NCBI RefSeq assembly: GCF_001424225.1
Contig: NZ_LMOR01000001.1
Coordinates: forward strand, 563,427-627,426
Length of the DNA stretch: 64,000 nt
Source of the DNA: Microbacterium sp. Leaf151
GTDB taxonomy: Bacteria; Actinomycetota; Actinomycetes; Actinomycetales; Microbacteriaceae
Direction of reading: 5' to 3'
The position numbers and the translations under genes were made by a program. Shown here in pieces: positions 33,430 to 43,055 of the stretch (position 1 is the stretch's first letter; each line of letters begins with the position of its first letter). The notes under the pieces were generated by a model that saw nothing but the letters and a program-made list of their open reading frames with translations, was not told the DNA's origin and did no database searches.

Positions 33430-34953
33430 CTAGGCGTCGACACGTGCACGGGAACGGGAACGCGACCGCGACCGCACGAAGGCGGCGAGGGCGGGGCGGC
33501 TCGCTCCGAGCGCGACGGCGAGGGCGCAGACCACGAGGAGGCCGGTGGCGATCGGGCTGCTCGTGAACACTCCCCAGTCCCCGCGCGAGAGGGCGAGTGA
33601 CCGCTGGAAGTTCTCCTCGAGCATCGGGCCGAGGATGATCGCGAGCACGAGCGGCGTCAGCGGCACGCGCAGCAGGTGGAAGACGTACCCGATCACGCCC
33701 GCGGCGACCATGACGAAGATCTCGAAGGTGCTGCCGTTGATCGAGTAAGTGCCGAGGAACATGAACGCGAGGATCGCGGCCATCAGGTAGGCGAACGGCA
33801 GGCGGAGCACGGCGATCCAGACGCGCACGAGGGGCACGTTGAGGATCAGCAGGATGACGTTGCCCACCAAGAAGCTGGCGATGATGGCCCAGGCGACCTC
33901 GGGGTTGTCACGGAACAGCAGCGGTCCCGGGATGAGCCCGTTGACGGTGAACGCCCCCGCCATGATGGCGACCGTCGCCGATGTCGGGATACCGAGGGTG
34001 AACAGCGGGATCATCGACGAGACCGCGAGGGCGTTGTTGGCCGATTCGGGCCCGGCGACGCCCTCCATGGCGCCGCGGCCGAACTCGGAGCGGTGCTTCT
34101 TCGAGAAGCGCTTCTCGGCGGCGTACGAGGCCAGCGACGTCGCGGCTCCGGGAGAGCCGGGGAGCAGGCCCATGAAGAAGCCGATGATCGAGCCGCGGAA
34201 GAAGGGCTTCCACGAGCGGCGGAAGTCGTCGCGGGTGGGGTAGAGCCGTCCGATCGAGAGGGGCTTGGCGATGCCGCCGGGGCCACGCTGGGCCTGGGCG
34301 AGGATCTCGCTGAGGCCGAAGGCGCCCATGACGATCGCGACGAGGCCGATGCCGTCGAAGAGCTGCGGCATGTCGAATCCGAAGCGCACGATGCCGACGC
34401 CCGGGTCGAGGCCCACGGTGGCGATCGCGAGGCCGACGCCGGCGCTGATGAGCGCCTTGGCGGGGTTGCTGCCCGCGAAGCTCGTGATGAGCAGCAGCCC
34501 GAGGAACGACACGAGGAACAGCTCGGGGGCGCCGAACTCCAGCGCGATCCGCGCAAAGGGGGCGACGAGCACGAACCCGACGACACCGACCAGCCCGCCG
34601 ATGAATGACCCCACCGCGGCGATCACGAGGGCCGGGCCGCCGCGCCCGCGCTTGGCGAGCTCGTAGCCGTCGAGGGTCGTGGCCACCGACGAGGCTTCGC
34701 CGGGGATCCGCAGCAGGACGGCGGTGATCGTGCCGCCGAAGGCCGCGCCGTAGAGGATGGCGGCGAGCATGATGATCGCCGTCGTGGGCGAGAGCCCGAA
34801 CGTGACCGGGATGAGCAGCGACACGGCTGCGGCGGGCCCGAAGCCGGGCAGCACGCCGACGAGCATGCCGAGCACGCAGCCGAGGAGGGCGAAGAGCAGA
34901 TTCTCGGGGGTGAGGACGGTGAGGAGTCCTTGGAAGAGAGCGCCGAATTCCAT
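33430..34953 (-). CDS. tctA: tripartite tricarboxylate transporter large membrane subunit (TctA type)
   Basis: A 507-residue membrane protein with about twelve helices. The characteristic GVLPGFGPAAAVSLLIP repeat is near residue 33 and GLLPGSPGAATSLASYA is near 265, each forming one half of the substrate path. It works with the TctB-like small subunit encoded one base upstream and the TctC-like binding protein downstream. The long basic C-terminal run (RSRSRSRSRARVDA) is unusual but consistent with a cytoplasmic tail. Confidence 0.93.
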   Translation of the reverse strand: MEFGALFQGLLTVLTPENLLFALLGCVLGMLVGVLPGFGPAAAVSLLIPVTFGLSPTTAIIMLAAILYGAAFGGTITAVLLRIPGEASSVATTLDGYELAKRGRGGPALVIAAVGSFIGGLVGVVGFVLVAPFARIALEFGAPELFLVSFLGLLLITSFAGSNPAKALISAGVGLAIATVGLDPGVGIVRFGFDMPQLFDGIGLVAIVMGAFGLSEILAQAQRGPGGIAKPLSIGRLYPTRDDFRRSWKPFFRGSIIGFFMGLLPGSPGAATSLASYAAEKRFSKKHRSEFGRGAMEGVAGPESANNALAVSSMIPLFTLGIPTSATVAIMAGAFTVNGLIPGPLLFRDNPEVAWAIIASFLVGNVILLILNVPLVRVWIAVLRLPFAYLMAAILAFMFLGTYSINGSTFEIFVMVAAGVIGYVFHLLRVPLTPLVLAIILGPMLEENFQRSLALSRGDWGVFTSSPIATGLLVVCALAVALGASRPALAAFVRSRSRSRSRARVDA

Positions 34954-34954
34954 G

Positions 34955-35590
34955 TCAGAGGCCGATCATCCGGAGCACGGTGATGCTCGAGTGCGGGAGG
35001 GCGGTGCCGAGCAGGTCGGCGAAGACGAACCGGCTGATGACGGCGACGCCGACCGCGATGAGAAGGGCGACCCACCAGCGGCGAGCGCTCACGAGGGTCA
35101 TCACGCTGAAGAGGAGCAGCGTCATGGTGAGGAGGTACCCGAGCACCGGCAGGAGGATCGCCGCGAGCACGAGCGATCCCGCCACGATGGCCACGCGCAG
35201 CACTCCGCGACGGTCGGGGAGGGCGATGTCGTCGTCTTCCTCATCGATCCCGTCGACGACGAGCACGCCGATCGCGGTGTCGGTGGGCGGGTCGACGCGG
35301 TTGCCCTCGAAGGGCGTCCGCGCGTCGAGCTCCGACCGGTTCGCCTCGCGGCGCTGCGCAGCAGCCGCACCGAGCAGCTGCAGCGCCCAGAGCACCGCGC
35401 CGAGGGCGATCGTGGCTCCCGCGACGACCGGGAAGAACCCGGCGCCCACCCCGGTCACGTTCGTCAGGCCGTAGCCGAAGCCCGACACCATGACCGCGAT
35501 GCCGGCGACGGCACCGATAGCCACGACGGACCACTCCAGATACTGCCGCGCCCTCGTCGGGGACGAGGTTTGCACCACATCAGACGCCAT
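34955..35590 (-). CDS. tctB: tripartite tricarboxylate transporter small membrane subunit (TctB type)
   Basis: A 211-residue protein with two helices, an acidic loop (GIDEEDDDIALPD), then two further helices, as in TctB. It is the first gene of the tctBAC-rraA operon. Two ATGs compete: 35590 (MASDVVQ) lies at a better distance from GAGAGG than 35596. The promoter region is shared with the divergent RpiR regulator. Confidence 0.85.
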   Translation of the reverse strand: MASDVVQTSSPTRARQYLEWSVVAIGAVAGIAVMVSGFGYGLTNVTGVGAGFFPVVAGATIALGAVLWALQLLGAAAAQRREANRSELDARTPFEGNRVDPPTDTAIGVLVVDGIDEEDDDIALPDRRGVLRVAIVAGSLVLAAILLPVLGYLLTMTLLLFSVMTLVSARRWWVALLIAVGVAVISRFVFADLLGTALPHSSITVLRMIGL

Positions 35591-35627
35591 CGTCATCCGC
35601 CTCTCTGCGGGTTTCGTGCTAGGTGTG

Positions 35628-35672
35628 TGTGCAAGACCGTTGTCGGAACTTGCGCACTTGCACAGGATTGCA
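35628..35672. promoter_or_regulatory. TTGCNCA repeats, candidate operator between the tct operon and the RpiR gene
   Basis: TTGCGCA (35650), TTGCACA (35658) and TTGCA (35668) follow in one direction and TGTGCAA (35628) faces them. They sit in the middle of the 145-bp divergent promoter region. Binding by the adjacent RpiR-type regulator is an inference from position. Confidence 0.45.
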
Positions 35673-35735
35673 GGATGGTCCAGACTTGTCAACAACCGAC
35701 CCGCTCGATCGGCGTCGTGCCTCGAAGGAGAGAAC

Positions 35736-36575
35736 ATGAGCTTCCGCGCCGTCGCGACTCGCAACACCGCCGCCCTGAGCACCACGGAGCAGAAGGTCAT
35801 GACGGTGCTGTTGAGCGCCGCGACGTCGTCGACGACGGCGGCCGACGTGGCAGCCCAGGCCGGTACGCACGAGTCGACCGTGGTGCGTCTCGCGCAGAAG
35901 CTGGGCTACCGCGGGTATCCCGACCTGCGCCGCGACCTCCGCGCCGACGAGGTGAACCCCGCGCTCTCCGGTGCACCGATGCGGCAGGAGTCCGGGGCCG
36001 ACCTGGCATCCTTCGTCGCCGACGAGCGAGCCGGCCTCGAGCGCCTGTCGGAGTTCGTCCCCCAGTCCGCGATCGACGCGGCCGCTCGCGACATCGCCGG
36101 CGCCGGAGTCGTCTACATCTTCGCCAACGGCGACGCCCGCTCGCTGCAGGAACTGCTCGCCCGCCGCTTCCGCCGGTTGGGGATGGTCGTGGTCACCCTC
36201 TCGCCCCAGGCGAAAGACCTCGCCGAGCGCTTCGTGCCGTTCGACTCCACCAGCATCCTGATCGGCTTCGCGTTGCGCGAGACCCCGCGCATGCTCCCCG
36301 CCCTCATCGCCGAGGCGCAGCGCCGACGCGGACGGAGCCTGCTCATCACCGACGTGCCGGGCGCGCAGTTCCGGCCCGCTCCCGACCACCTGATCGCGGC
36401 CCTCCGCAGTGCCGACAGCGAGTACCGCACCCTCTTCGTGCCGATGGCCATCTGCTACGCGCTCCAGCTCGCGGTCTATCACCTCGACTCCGAGCGGTAC
36501 CACGCCGTGCGCGAAGACATCGACGGCCTCACCCGCATGCTCGGCGGCACCGACGAGATCCCCCTCCGGCCGTGA
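35736..36575 (+). CDS. MurR/RpiR family transcriptional regulator
   Basis: A 279-residue regulator. It has an N-terminal RpiR HTH (TAADVAAQAGTHESTVVRLA, then KLGYRGYPDLRRDLR) and a C-terminal SIS domain from about 110 to 240 that senses a sugar phosphate or related ligand. GAAGGAG precedes the ATG. It is divergent from the tctBAC-rraA operon, which it probably controls, and overlaps the MFS gene downstream by four bases (GTGA). Confidence 0.87.
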   Translation: MSFRAVATRNTAALSTTEQKVMTVLLSAATSSTTAADVAAQAGTHESTVVRLAQKLGYRGYPDLRRDLRADEVNPALSGAPMRQESGADLASFVADERAGLERLSEFVPQSAIDAAARDIAGAGVVYIFANGDARSLQELLARRFRRLGMVVVTLSPQAKDLAERFVPFDSTSILIGFALRETPRMLPALIAEAQRRRGRSLLITDVPGAQFRPAPDHLIAALRSADSEYRTLFVPMAICYALQLAVYHLDSERYHAVREDIDGLTRMLGGTDEIPLRP

Positions 36576-37768
36576 CCGGCCCCGCCTGGCGGGCTGCGCT
36601 CAGCACCCAGGCGGCGCTGTCGCAAGCCTCGTGGGTCGGCGTCCGGTTGATGGTCGGCTACCGGGCGCTCGAGCTGGGCGGGGATCCGCTGCTGCTCGCC
36701 GCACTGGCGGCATCCTTCGCCGTCCCGACGATCGTCGCGGCGCTTCCCGCGGGCCGCATCTGCGACCGCGTCGGCGGCAGCACCGTCGCCTTCGCCGGCC
36801 TCCTCATCGCCTCGGCCGGCGCGATCGTCGTGCTCGCCCTGCCGTCGACCGTCCTGCTGCTCTTCGCCGCGACCCTGACCATCGGCTTGGGCCACCTCTA
36901 CGTGATGATCGGCCAGCAGACCTTCGTCGCGCACGCGAGTCGCGGGGGCTCGATGGACAGCGGCTTCGGCACCCTCAGCGCCGCGGCATCCATCGGTCAG
37001 CTGATCGGCCCTCCGGCCGTCACCATCGCCGCGACCCTCGCCACGCGCGATGAGCCCGACACGACCGCGGGCTTTGCCGTCTGCCTCGCCTTCACGGTGC
37101 TCGCCACACCGCTGATCCTTTTCCTGCGCCGCGGCGACGCGCACCGCCGGGCCGCGACCGTGAAGGCCCCGCGTGCCCCGCTCTCGGCGGTGATGAAGGC
37201 CCCCGAGCTGTGGCGGGCCCTCGCCGTCAGCGGAGCCGTGCTCGTCACGGTCGACCTGCTCTACACCTTCGTGCCGCTGTGGGCCGTCGATAAGGGCATC
37301 GCCCCGGTCACCGTCGGCCTGCTGCTCGCCCTGCGCGCCGTCGTCTCGGTGGTCAGCCGGCTCGGTCTCGCCCGCATCGTCGCGCGATTCGGCCGCCGCA
37401 CCCTGCTCATCGTCGCGATGCTGATGGGCGTCGCGAGTCTCGTCGCCCTGCCCTTCGCGAACCAGTGGGGCGCGATCCCCGTGATGATCGCGCTCGGCAT
37501 CGCCCTCGGCCTCCCCCAGCCCCTGACCATGGCCTGGACGACCGCGATCACCCCGCCCGCGGTACACGGCGCCGCCCTCGGCCTGCGCCTGACCGCCAAC
37601 CGCGTGCTGCAGGTGCTGATCCCGGTGAGCGTGGGCCTCGCCGCCGGCCCCTTCGGACTCGTGGCGATCTTTTGGTCGAACGCGGCCGTGCTCGCCGTGG
37701 GGGTGGCCATTGTGGCGACGTCGCGTACGAGCGACCGCGACGGCCCCGGGGGCGAAACGTCGGGTTAG
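36572..37768 (+). CDS. MFS transporter
   Basis: A 398-residue major facilitator with about twelve helices. The loop 2-3 signature is seen as GRICDRVGGS (near residue 66), and its equivalent in the second half is ARIVARFGRR. It is translationally coupled to the RpiR regulator, so it probably exports or imports a compound related to the regulator's ligand or to the carboxylate taken up by the Tct system. Confidence 0.87.
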   Translation: MTGPAWRAALSTQAALSQASWVGVRLMVGYRALELGGDPLLLAALAASFAVPTIVAALPAGRICDRVGGSTVAFAGLLIASAGAIVVLALPSTVLLLFAATLTIGLGHLYVMIGQQTFVAHASRGGSMDSGFGTLSAAASIGQLIGPPAVTIAATLATRDEPDTTAGFAVCLAFTVLATPLILFLRRGDAHRRAATVKAPRAPLSAVMKAPELWRALAVSGAVLVTVDLLYTFVPLWAVDKGIAPVTVGLLLALRAVVSVVSRLGLARIVARFGRRTLLIVAMLMGVASLVALPFANQWGAIPVMIALGIALGLPQPLTMAWTTAITPPAVHGAALGLRLTANRVLQVLIPVSVGLAAGPFGLVAIFWSNAAVLAVGVAIVATSRTSDRDGPGGETSG

Positions 37769-37816
37769 CCGGATCCCCACCCGGAATACGAACCACGCCA
37801 ACGGTTCCGGCCCCTA

Positions 37817-38704
37817 TGACGACCGAGCCCGCATTCGAACGCGCTCTGGCTTCGCTGGACGTGAGGCCGGGCGACGCGCGCCGGCTCTCCCTGGGGGCGG
37901 GTGACGCGCTCCCCCTCGCGCCGGGTGCGGCGACGCTCGTCTTCGTGCGCGCCGGAGAGATCACCGGGCGCACGTCGCCGGGCTCGGCGTGCGAGGTGGA
38001 TGCCACCTCGGGCGCCACCGAAGCCTCCCGTGGAACGCGAACGCTGCTGGCCGGAGACGCGTTCTTGACCCTTGGGTGCGGCGCTCCTCAGCTGCTGTCG
38101 TAGTCGAGCGCCGAGGTGAGCGTCATCCCGTTGACGATCACGCCCACCGTCGACACGCGCGCCCTGCCGCCTCGTGTTCATCAGCGGCTTCGCTGCCGCC
38201 GAACCCGCGGCGGCGCACCTCGCCGCGCACCTCGGCTCACCTTCTCCGGATGCCGACCGGCCCCGGTCCGAAGATGAGACGATCTGCCGCCTCACGGTGA
38301 CCACAGTTCTCCTGTCGGCGCTGCGTGCGTGGGCGATGGGCGACCGTTCGACGGCGTGGCCGCCGCGACCCGACGATCCGTTCCTCGCGCGGGTCGTCGC
38401 CGCCGTGGTCGACGACCCCGGGCAGGAGTGGACGCTCGACAGCCTGGCATCCCTCGGCGCCATGTCGCGCTCAGTGTTCTCGGCACGCTTCCGCGAGGCG
38501 TTCGGCAGCTCTCCCGCGTCGTTCGTGACCGAGGTGCGCATGCGGAGGGCGAAAGAGCTTCTGGATGCCGGAACTCCCGTCTCCGAAACGTCATGGGCTC
38601 TCGGCTACACGTCGGACGAGGGCTTCAGCCGCGCCTTCCGTCGCCACACCGGGATCGCACCCTCGGCGTGGCGCTCCGACGCCCGGTCGCGGGCGTCTGT
38701 CTAG
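37817..38704 (+). pseudogene. AraC-family regulator with cupin N-terminus, broken by a stop and a frameshift
   Basis: The first part (37817-38103) encodes an AraC cupin-type N-terminus that ends at a TAG after PQLLS. The same frame continues with plausible sequence (SSAEVSVIPLTITPTVDTRA) to about 38165. There it shifts into the frame that carries VFISGFAAAEPAAAHLAAHL and the two AraC HTH motifs (EWTLDSLASLGAMSRSVFSA and ...ELLDAGTPVSETSWALGYTS). Two lesions make it a pseudogene, unless they are sequencing errors. It converges on the MFS gene with a three-base overlap. Confidence 0.75.
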
Positions 38705-39900
38705 CGACCCAGCGCCGCCTGCGCACGCCGCGCGTTCAGCGACAGGCCGAACAACGCGGCTCCGACCACGAGCAGCACGATGCCGATGACGTCCACGGGC
38801 ACGACGCCGATCGTGTCGACGAAGATGCCGCCGACGCCGGCCGCGATCATGATCGCGAGCTGGAATCCGGTGACGGCGAGGCTGCCGCCTGCTTCGAGGC
38901 GGTCGGGCATCCGGTGTCCGACCCACGTGTTGACGATGATGAGCCACGACGAGAAGAAGAAGCCCCACACGGCCGCAGCCCCGGCCACCGCGACGGTCGC
39001 GGGGAACAGCACGACCACCCCGATGGCGAGGGCGATCACCAGCGGCCCGACGACCGCCAGCCGCCCGAATGCCCGGTCGACGATCACCCCGACGACGACG
39101 TTACCGACCAGCCCGCCCACCCCGAATAACGCGAGCAGCAGCACGATCGTGCCGGCGTCGACGTCGGGGATGCGTTCCAGCGAGAGACGCACGTACGTGT
39201 AGGCGACGAAGTGCCCCAGCACGATGAGCACGTGCCCGGCCATGCCGCCGCCCACGCCGGGCCTGCGGAGGGTGTCGACGAGCAGGCGCAGGCTCGACGC
39301 CGCAGCGGGCGGGACCGGAGGCAGCGCAAGGCGGACGGCGACGCCCACAAGGGCCGTGGCGATACCGATGAGCAGGAACGCAACTCGCCAATCGAGCGCT
39401 TCGCTCAACGCCACTCCGATCGGCACCCCCGCCACCGTGGCCAGCGAGACTCCGGCCGACCCGAACATGACCGCTCGACCGATCCGGTCCGGGCTCGCCA
39501 GACGCGCGGCGACGGTGATCGACATGGCCCAGAACGCGCTGATGGCCGCACCCAGCAGGAATCGGGCGATGAGGATCGCGACCAGGCTGAGAACCAGCGC
39601 GACCACCAAGTTCGACACCGTGGCGGCCGCCGCGGCCCCCATCAGCAGAGAGCGGCGATCAAGGCGCGGAAGCAGGAGCCCGACGGTCGATGCCACCAAG
39701 AGACCGGCGAGAGCGGTGACCGTGACCGTCTGCCCCGCCTGGCCGGGAGTGATCCCGAGCGACAGCGCCATCTCGGTGAGCACCCCGTTCGGCAGGAACT
39801 CCGCCGTCACGAGAAAGAAGCTCAACAGCATCACGACGATGAGCCCGCCGTACCTCATCGAGGCCGTCGAAGCGAGCGGAACGAGTGCGGTCGTGGTCAT
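38701..39900 (-). CDS. MFS transporter (DHA1 / sugar-efflux-like)
   Basis: A 399-residue major facilitator with twelve helices. The N-terminus is typical of DHA1-type drug or arabinose-efflux permeases (FLVTAEFLPNGVLTEMALSL, LPRLDRRSLL). The open frame extends 204 codons upstream without a stop, into the remains of an FAD-dependent oxidase. The ATG at 39900 with AAGGA nearby is chosen because the membrane protein starts there. The upstream AraC-type pseudogene may once have controlled it. Confidence 0.87.
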   Translation of the reverse strand: MTTTALVPLASTASMRYGGLIVVMLLSFFLVTAEFLPNGVLTEMALSLGITPGQAGQTVTVTALAGLLVASTVGLLLPRLDRRSLLMGAAAAATVSNLVVALVLSLVAILIARFLLGAAISAFWAMSITVAARLASPDRIGRAVMFGSAGVSLATVAGVPIGVALSEALDWRVAFLLIGIATALVGVAVRLALPPVPPAAASSLRLLVDTLRRPGVGGGMAGHVLIVLGHFVAYTYVRLSLERIPDVDAGTIVLLLALFGVGGLVGNVVVGVIVDRAFGRLAVVGPLVIALAIGVVVLFPATVAVAGAAAVWGFFFSSWLIIVNTWVGHRMPDRLEAGGSLAVTGFQLAIMIAAGVGGIFVDTIGVVPVDVIGIVLLVVGAALFGLSLNARRAQAALGR

Positions 39901-39964
39901 GTTCCGATCCTTGCGCCGCCGCGGCGGTCGCGCCCGACCGTCCATCCCCGGCATCCGACTCTTC

Positions 39965-40655
39965 GTCCGGGGACACGCGGTCCCTACGAGCGCGGCGACA
40001 CCGATGTGGTCGTCCACGGCCGCCGACACCGCTCCGGCATCCGGCGCCGGGCGTGCAGCCGCCCCTCCGAGGTGGCGCAGCTCGGCGACGAAGAGCCCCG
40101 GATCCTCGGATGCCGCCACGAACGCGGCAACAGCCCCCTCGGGCAGCGACGTGAGCATCCGGTGGCGGGTGACCGCGGGGGTCGGCTGCGGCGGGTCCAT
40201 GTGCACGCGCACGAGGGCGGCCGACGGGAAGCGGCCGAACGTGTCGATCTCGGGCGCCAGGTCACGCAGGGGACGCAGCAGCTCCTCGGCACGGTCGTCG
40301 GTCTCGAGGATCGCGCCGTCGATCACGGCGACTGACCGCCCCGAAAGTAACGGCGGCAGCTCGGGCAGCGGCGGCAGGTGCAGCACCCTGGGGGTCGAGG
40401 TGACGGATTCGGGGACGGCTGCCGTCCACTCCGCCCACGCGCGACTCACGGCCGGCGTGAACGAGGCGTCCCACAGCAGCATTCCGGCGAATACGTCGGC
40501 GTGGGGCAGCATGTCGATCTAGAGCGAGACGACGATGCCGAACGAACCCGCGCCGCCGCGCACGCCCAGAACAAATCGGTGTTCTCGTGGGCGCTCGCGC
40601 GCACCAGCGATCCGTCGGCGGTGACGATCTGCACGGCCCGCACGGCATTGCACTA
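39965..40655 (-). pseudogene. remnant of an FAD-linked (berberine-bridge-type) oxidoreductase
   Basis: Fragments in two frames match this family in order: AVQIVTADGSLVRASAHENT, DLFWAC, GGSFGIVVSL, an in-frame stop, then MLPHADVFAGMLLWDAS and a BBE-like C-terminal portion (SEDPGLFVAELRHLGGAAA). The N-terminal FAD-binding half is missing beyond 40655. The tail reads straight into the MFS gene without a stop codon. Confidence 0.7.
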
Positions 40656-40829
40656 AGCGCTGAATCCCAAGAATGGCGGCGGCTCGGCTCCAGCTCGCCG
40701 CGTACCTCGGTTCCGAGCACGGGGCCATCGCGTCGGTTCGCGCAACACGCCGTCTTCGCTCCCGCCGTTCTCGGGTGGGAGATGCTCGGTAGTGTCCCCT
40801 TCAACGATGCTTGAGGCCGGGGGGCTGCA

Positions 40830-41906
40830 GTGGGAAAGATATACCGACCATTCACGCTCGCGCGCGCGGGGGAACTCGCTGCGCTGGCGAGGGTCAGCGG
40901 AACAACGAGCGGCGCTTTGCTGCCAGTGTTCCAAATCGCCCCACGTACGTGGGATTACGAGAAAGAGCGGTACAGCAAGACAATTTCGGCGCATTTGGCA
41001 CCTCTGCCGGAGAAACTTGCCTCGGTGTGGGGCGGCGGGTCCGGATACGTGGACGTCTCGATGCTCGACTCGGAACCGATCATCGACGGCCAGCACCCGC
41101 TGGCGTGGCTAGCGGCGCAGACGCGCGTCGTGGGTACTCAACTCGCACCGCTCGTGGAGGCGTCGTCCTCCGCATCTGCGAAGGCGGCCGCGGCAAACCT
41201 GCACGTTGCGCATGGAACCGGCGTCGGTATCCGACTCCGTCAAATCGACTGGACCACGATTGACCCTGCCCGACTCACGACGCTGCTCGGAGACCTGGGT
41301 GTAGCCCCCAACGTGGTCGATGTGTTCGTCGACTTTGAAGGCGCAGAAGGGGCCGTGATCGAGGTCGCAGTTATCGCGGAATTGACCTCCTTACGCGCCC
41401 TCGGCCCATTCCGATCGATAACAGTCGGCGGCGCGGGCTTTCCAGATGTGAATGGTGTGCCCCGCGGGACGACCGAGTACCCACGTGATGAGTGGCGCAT
41501 CTACAGCGCCGTCCGTGCGAAACTCGCGTCGATGAGCCAGCCGACACCAGACTTCTTCGACAACCTCGTCCTCAAGCCGGACACCATTGAACTCGGCGTA
41601 GACCCTCGCTTCATAAGCATTAGCGCGGCTCTGCGCTACACCGTGACTAATGACTACCTTCTCGCGAAGGGAGAACTGTTCAAGGGGCAGGGCGGGTCGG
41701 GCAAAGGTGGGGCGGCGCTCATCCCCGCGCTCGATGAACTCACTCGTCACGCGGAGTACGCAACGCCCGTGCGCAGTCAAGCCGATGACTGGATCGAAGC
41801 CGTCGTGGCCGGCTCTGCCACTCCGGGCAACCCCGGGAAATGGCGTGAGTGGGGCACGGTCAGGCACATTGAAGTGGTAGCGTTTCAGCTCTCCACCCTG
41901 ACCTAG
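40830..41906 (+). CDS. beta-family (sce7725-like) protein
   Basis: A 358-residue protein of the 'beta protein' family (named for a T4 phage protein and also called sce7725). It starts with YRPFTLARAGELAALARVS followed by LLPVFQIAPR. Later come VPRGTTEYPRDEWRIYSAV and FISISAALRYTVTNDYLLAK. The biochemical function is unknown. It is regularly found next to sce7726-family genes, as here, where the two are convergent and overlap by 47 bp. GGGGGG lies just upstream of the GTG. It marks the left part of the accessory region. Confidence 0.8.
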   Translation: MGKIYRPFTLARAGELAALARVSGTTSGALLPVFQIAPRTWDYEKERYSKTISAHLAPLPEKLASVWGGGSGYVDVSMLDSEPIIDGQHPLAWLAAQTRVVGTQLAPLVEASSSASAKAAAANLHVAHGTGVGIRLRQIDWTTIDPARLTTLLGDLGVAPNVVDVFVDFEGAEGAVIEVAVIAELTSLRALGPFRSITVGGAGFPDVNGVPRGTTEYPRDEWRIYSAVRAKLASMSQPTPDFFDNLVLKPDTIELGVDPRFISISAALRYTVTNDYLLAKGELFKGQGGSGKGGAALIPALDELTRHAEYATPVRSQADDWIEAVVAGSATPGNPGKWREWGTVRHIEVVAFQLSTLT

Positions 41907-42453
41907 CCTTCACGCGCTCGCGTACGATCTGGCGGACCTCCGCGGAATCCAGTGAGTCGCACAGCCGGTCCCAAAGCACACGGTTCGGCTTGCTGCGCAC
42001 ACCTGCCGCGATGCCCCGCAGTTCCAGTTCGTCTAGTGCTTCACTCCGCCATAGAAGGGTGCATAGCAGCCGCGGCTCCACGCGAGGGTTCGGCTGTGGC
42101 TCGCGGACTGTCCGCAGGACGACAGGGTCTCCGCCGGTCATGGGAACTGCCTCGATCACGCCCCACCAGCGTGGGAGGAGCTTCCTGGCTTTGGCCGCAT
42201 GGTTACGTGCCACTACGAGGGTCGCGTAGTCAAGGACAGCCGAATAGACCTCGACCTGTCGGGGAAGCCGACGGAGGGTGTCGCTTGCGCTCTTAATCTC
42301 GAATCCGGCGAAGGAGCCATTCAACACTGCAGTGTCAACTCGCACTTGGCCAGCAATCGCCAGTTCGTCAACGATGCGGGTCTGGTGACTCTCGTTGTGG
42401 TGTTGCTCGCGCAGCCATTGGTGAAGTGCCAGCCGCACGTCTGCATCGCGCAT
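41860..42453 (-). CDS. sce7726 family protein
   Basis: A 197-residue protein beginning MRDADVRLALHQWL. It carries the nuclease-like segment RVDTAVLNGSFAGFEIKSAS, in which the Asp and the E-x-K spacing resemble a PD-(D/E)XK active site. The family is known only from its constant pairing with sce7725/beta-type genes in accessory regions. GAAGGCG precedes the ATG. Its 3' end overlaps the beta-family gene by 47 bp tail to tail. Confidence 0.8.
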   Translation of the reverse strand: MRDADVRLALHQWLREQHHNESHQTRIVDELAIAGQVRVDTAVLNGSFAGFEIKSASDTLRRLPRQVEVYSAVLDYATLVVARNHAAKARKLLPRWWGVIEAVPMTGGDPVVLRTVREPQPNPRVEPRLLCTLLWRSEALDELELRGIAAGVRSKPNRVLWDRLCDSLDSAEVRQIVRERVKARSGWRAETLPLQCA

Positions 42454-43055
42454 CAGTCGCCTTCCCTGGTCACCCTGCGGATGATGCTCGCACACATGGT
42501 CAGCAACACTACGCATCTAAATTCCTTTCCGCGACGAGATGTTGCGTACGACACGGCGACGCGCGATGCATGACGCGCAGCCGTGGCGAGCCGCGCAGAG
42601 CACGCCCGCCTCAGCTCGCCAAGACATGCGACGCGATACGGCGGATCCTGCGCGCCGTTAGATCGCGGTGGGGGGCCTGCTTGCTGCCCAAAAGCTGCCC
42701 CGGTCGCCACCCGTCGCGTGAGCGACCATCACATCCCCATCCCTGGCAACACGCTCGAGGTTCCCTTCACCGGCGGCGGGGCGATCGATGCCTCCTAGAT
42801 CCTCGCCGCACGCCGCATGTCCGGCCGTGACGCGCGCACGGCGTTCAGCCTGCGGCAGCACAGCAGGCAGTTGAGCCGCCGGTGACACACTGCGCCAGCT
42901 CGCGTCAGCCTTCAGTTGCCGGACGCCGGGAGCCGTCTTGACCACCAGTAGTGCCGGTGGGTTGAACGCTGGATCCGGACGCTCATGGGCCCGCGTCGTG
43001 CGCATCCGCCAGCGGCTGGGTACAGTGGCGAAGCTAATCAACGAAGGAGCTCCAC
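42454..43055. other. intergenic with decayed coding sequence
   Basis: No intact gene. Around 42720-42870 on the plus strand a GC3-rich frame (SDHHIPIPGNTLEVPFTGGG, stop, ILAARRMSGRDARTAF) looks like a remnant of an unidentified gene. Confidence 0.4.

Noticed and set aside
34757..37768. A continuous plus-strand frame of 1003 codons upstream of and including the MFS gene
   Set aside because: Only the last 399 codons encode the transporter. The rest is antisense to tctA/tctB or out of frame with the RpiR gene, and the GTG at 36572 is coupled to the RpiR stop.
38701..40512. A 603-residue oxidoreductase-MFS fusion
   Set aside because: The upstream 204 codons are the decayed tail of an FAD oxidase that merely lacks a stop. 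AAGGA and an ATG mark the true MFS start at 39900.
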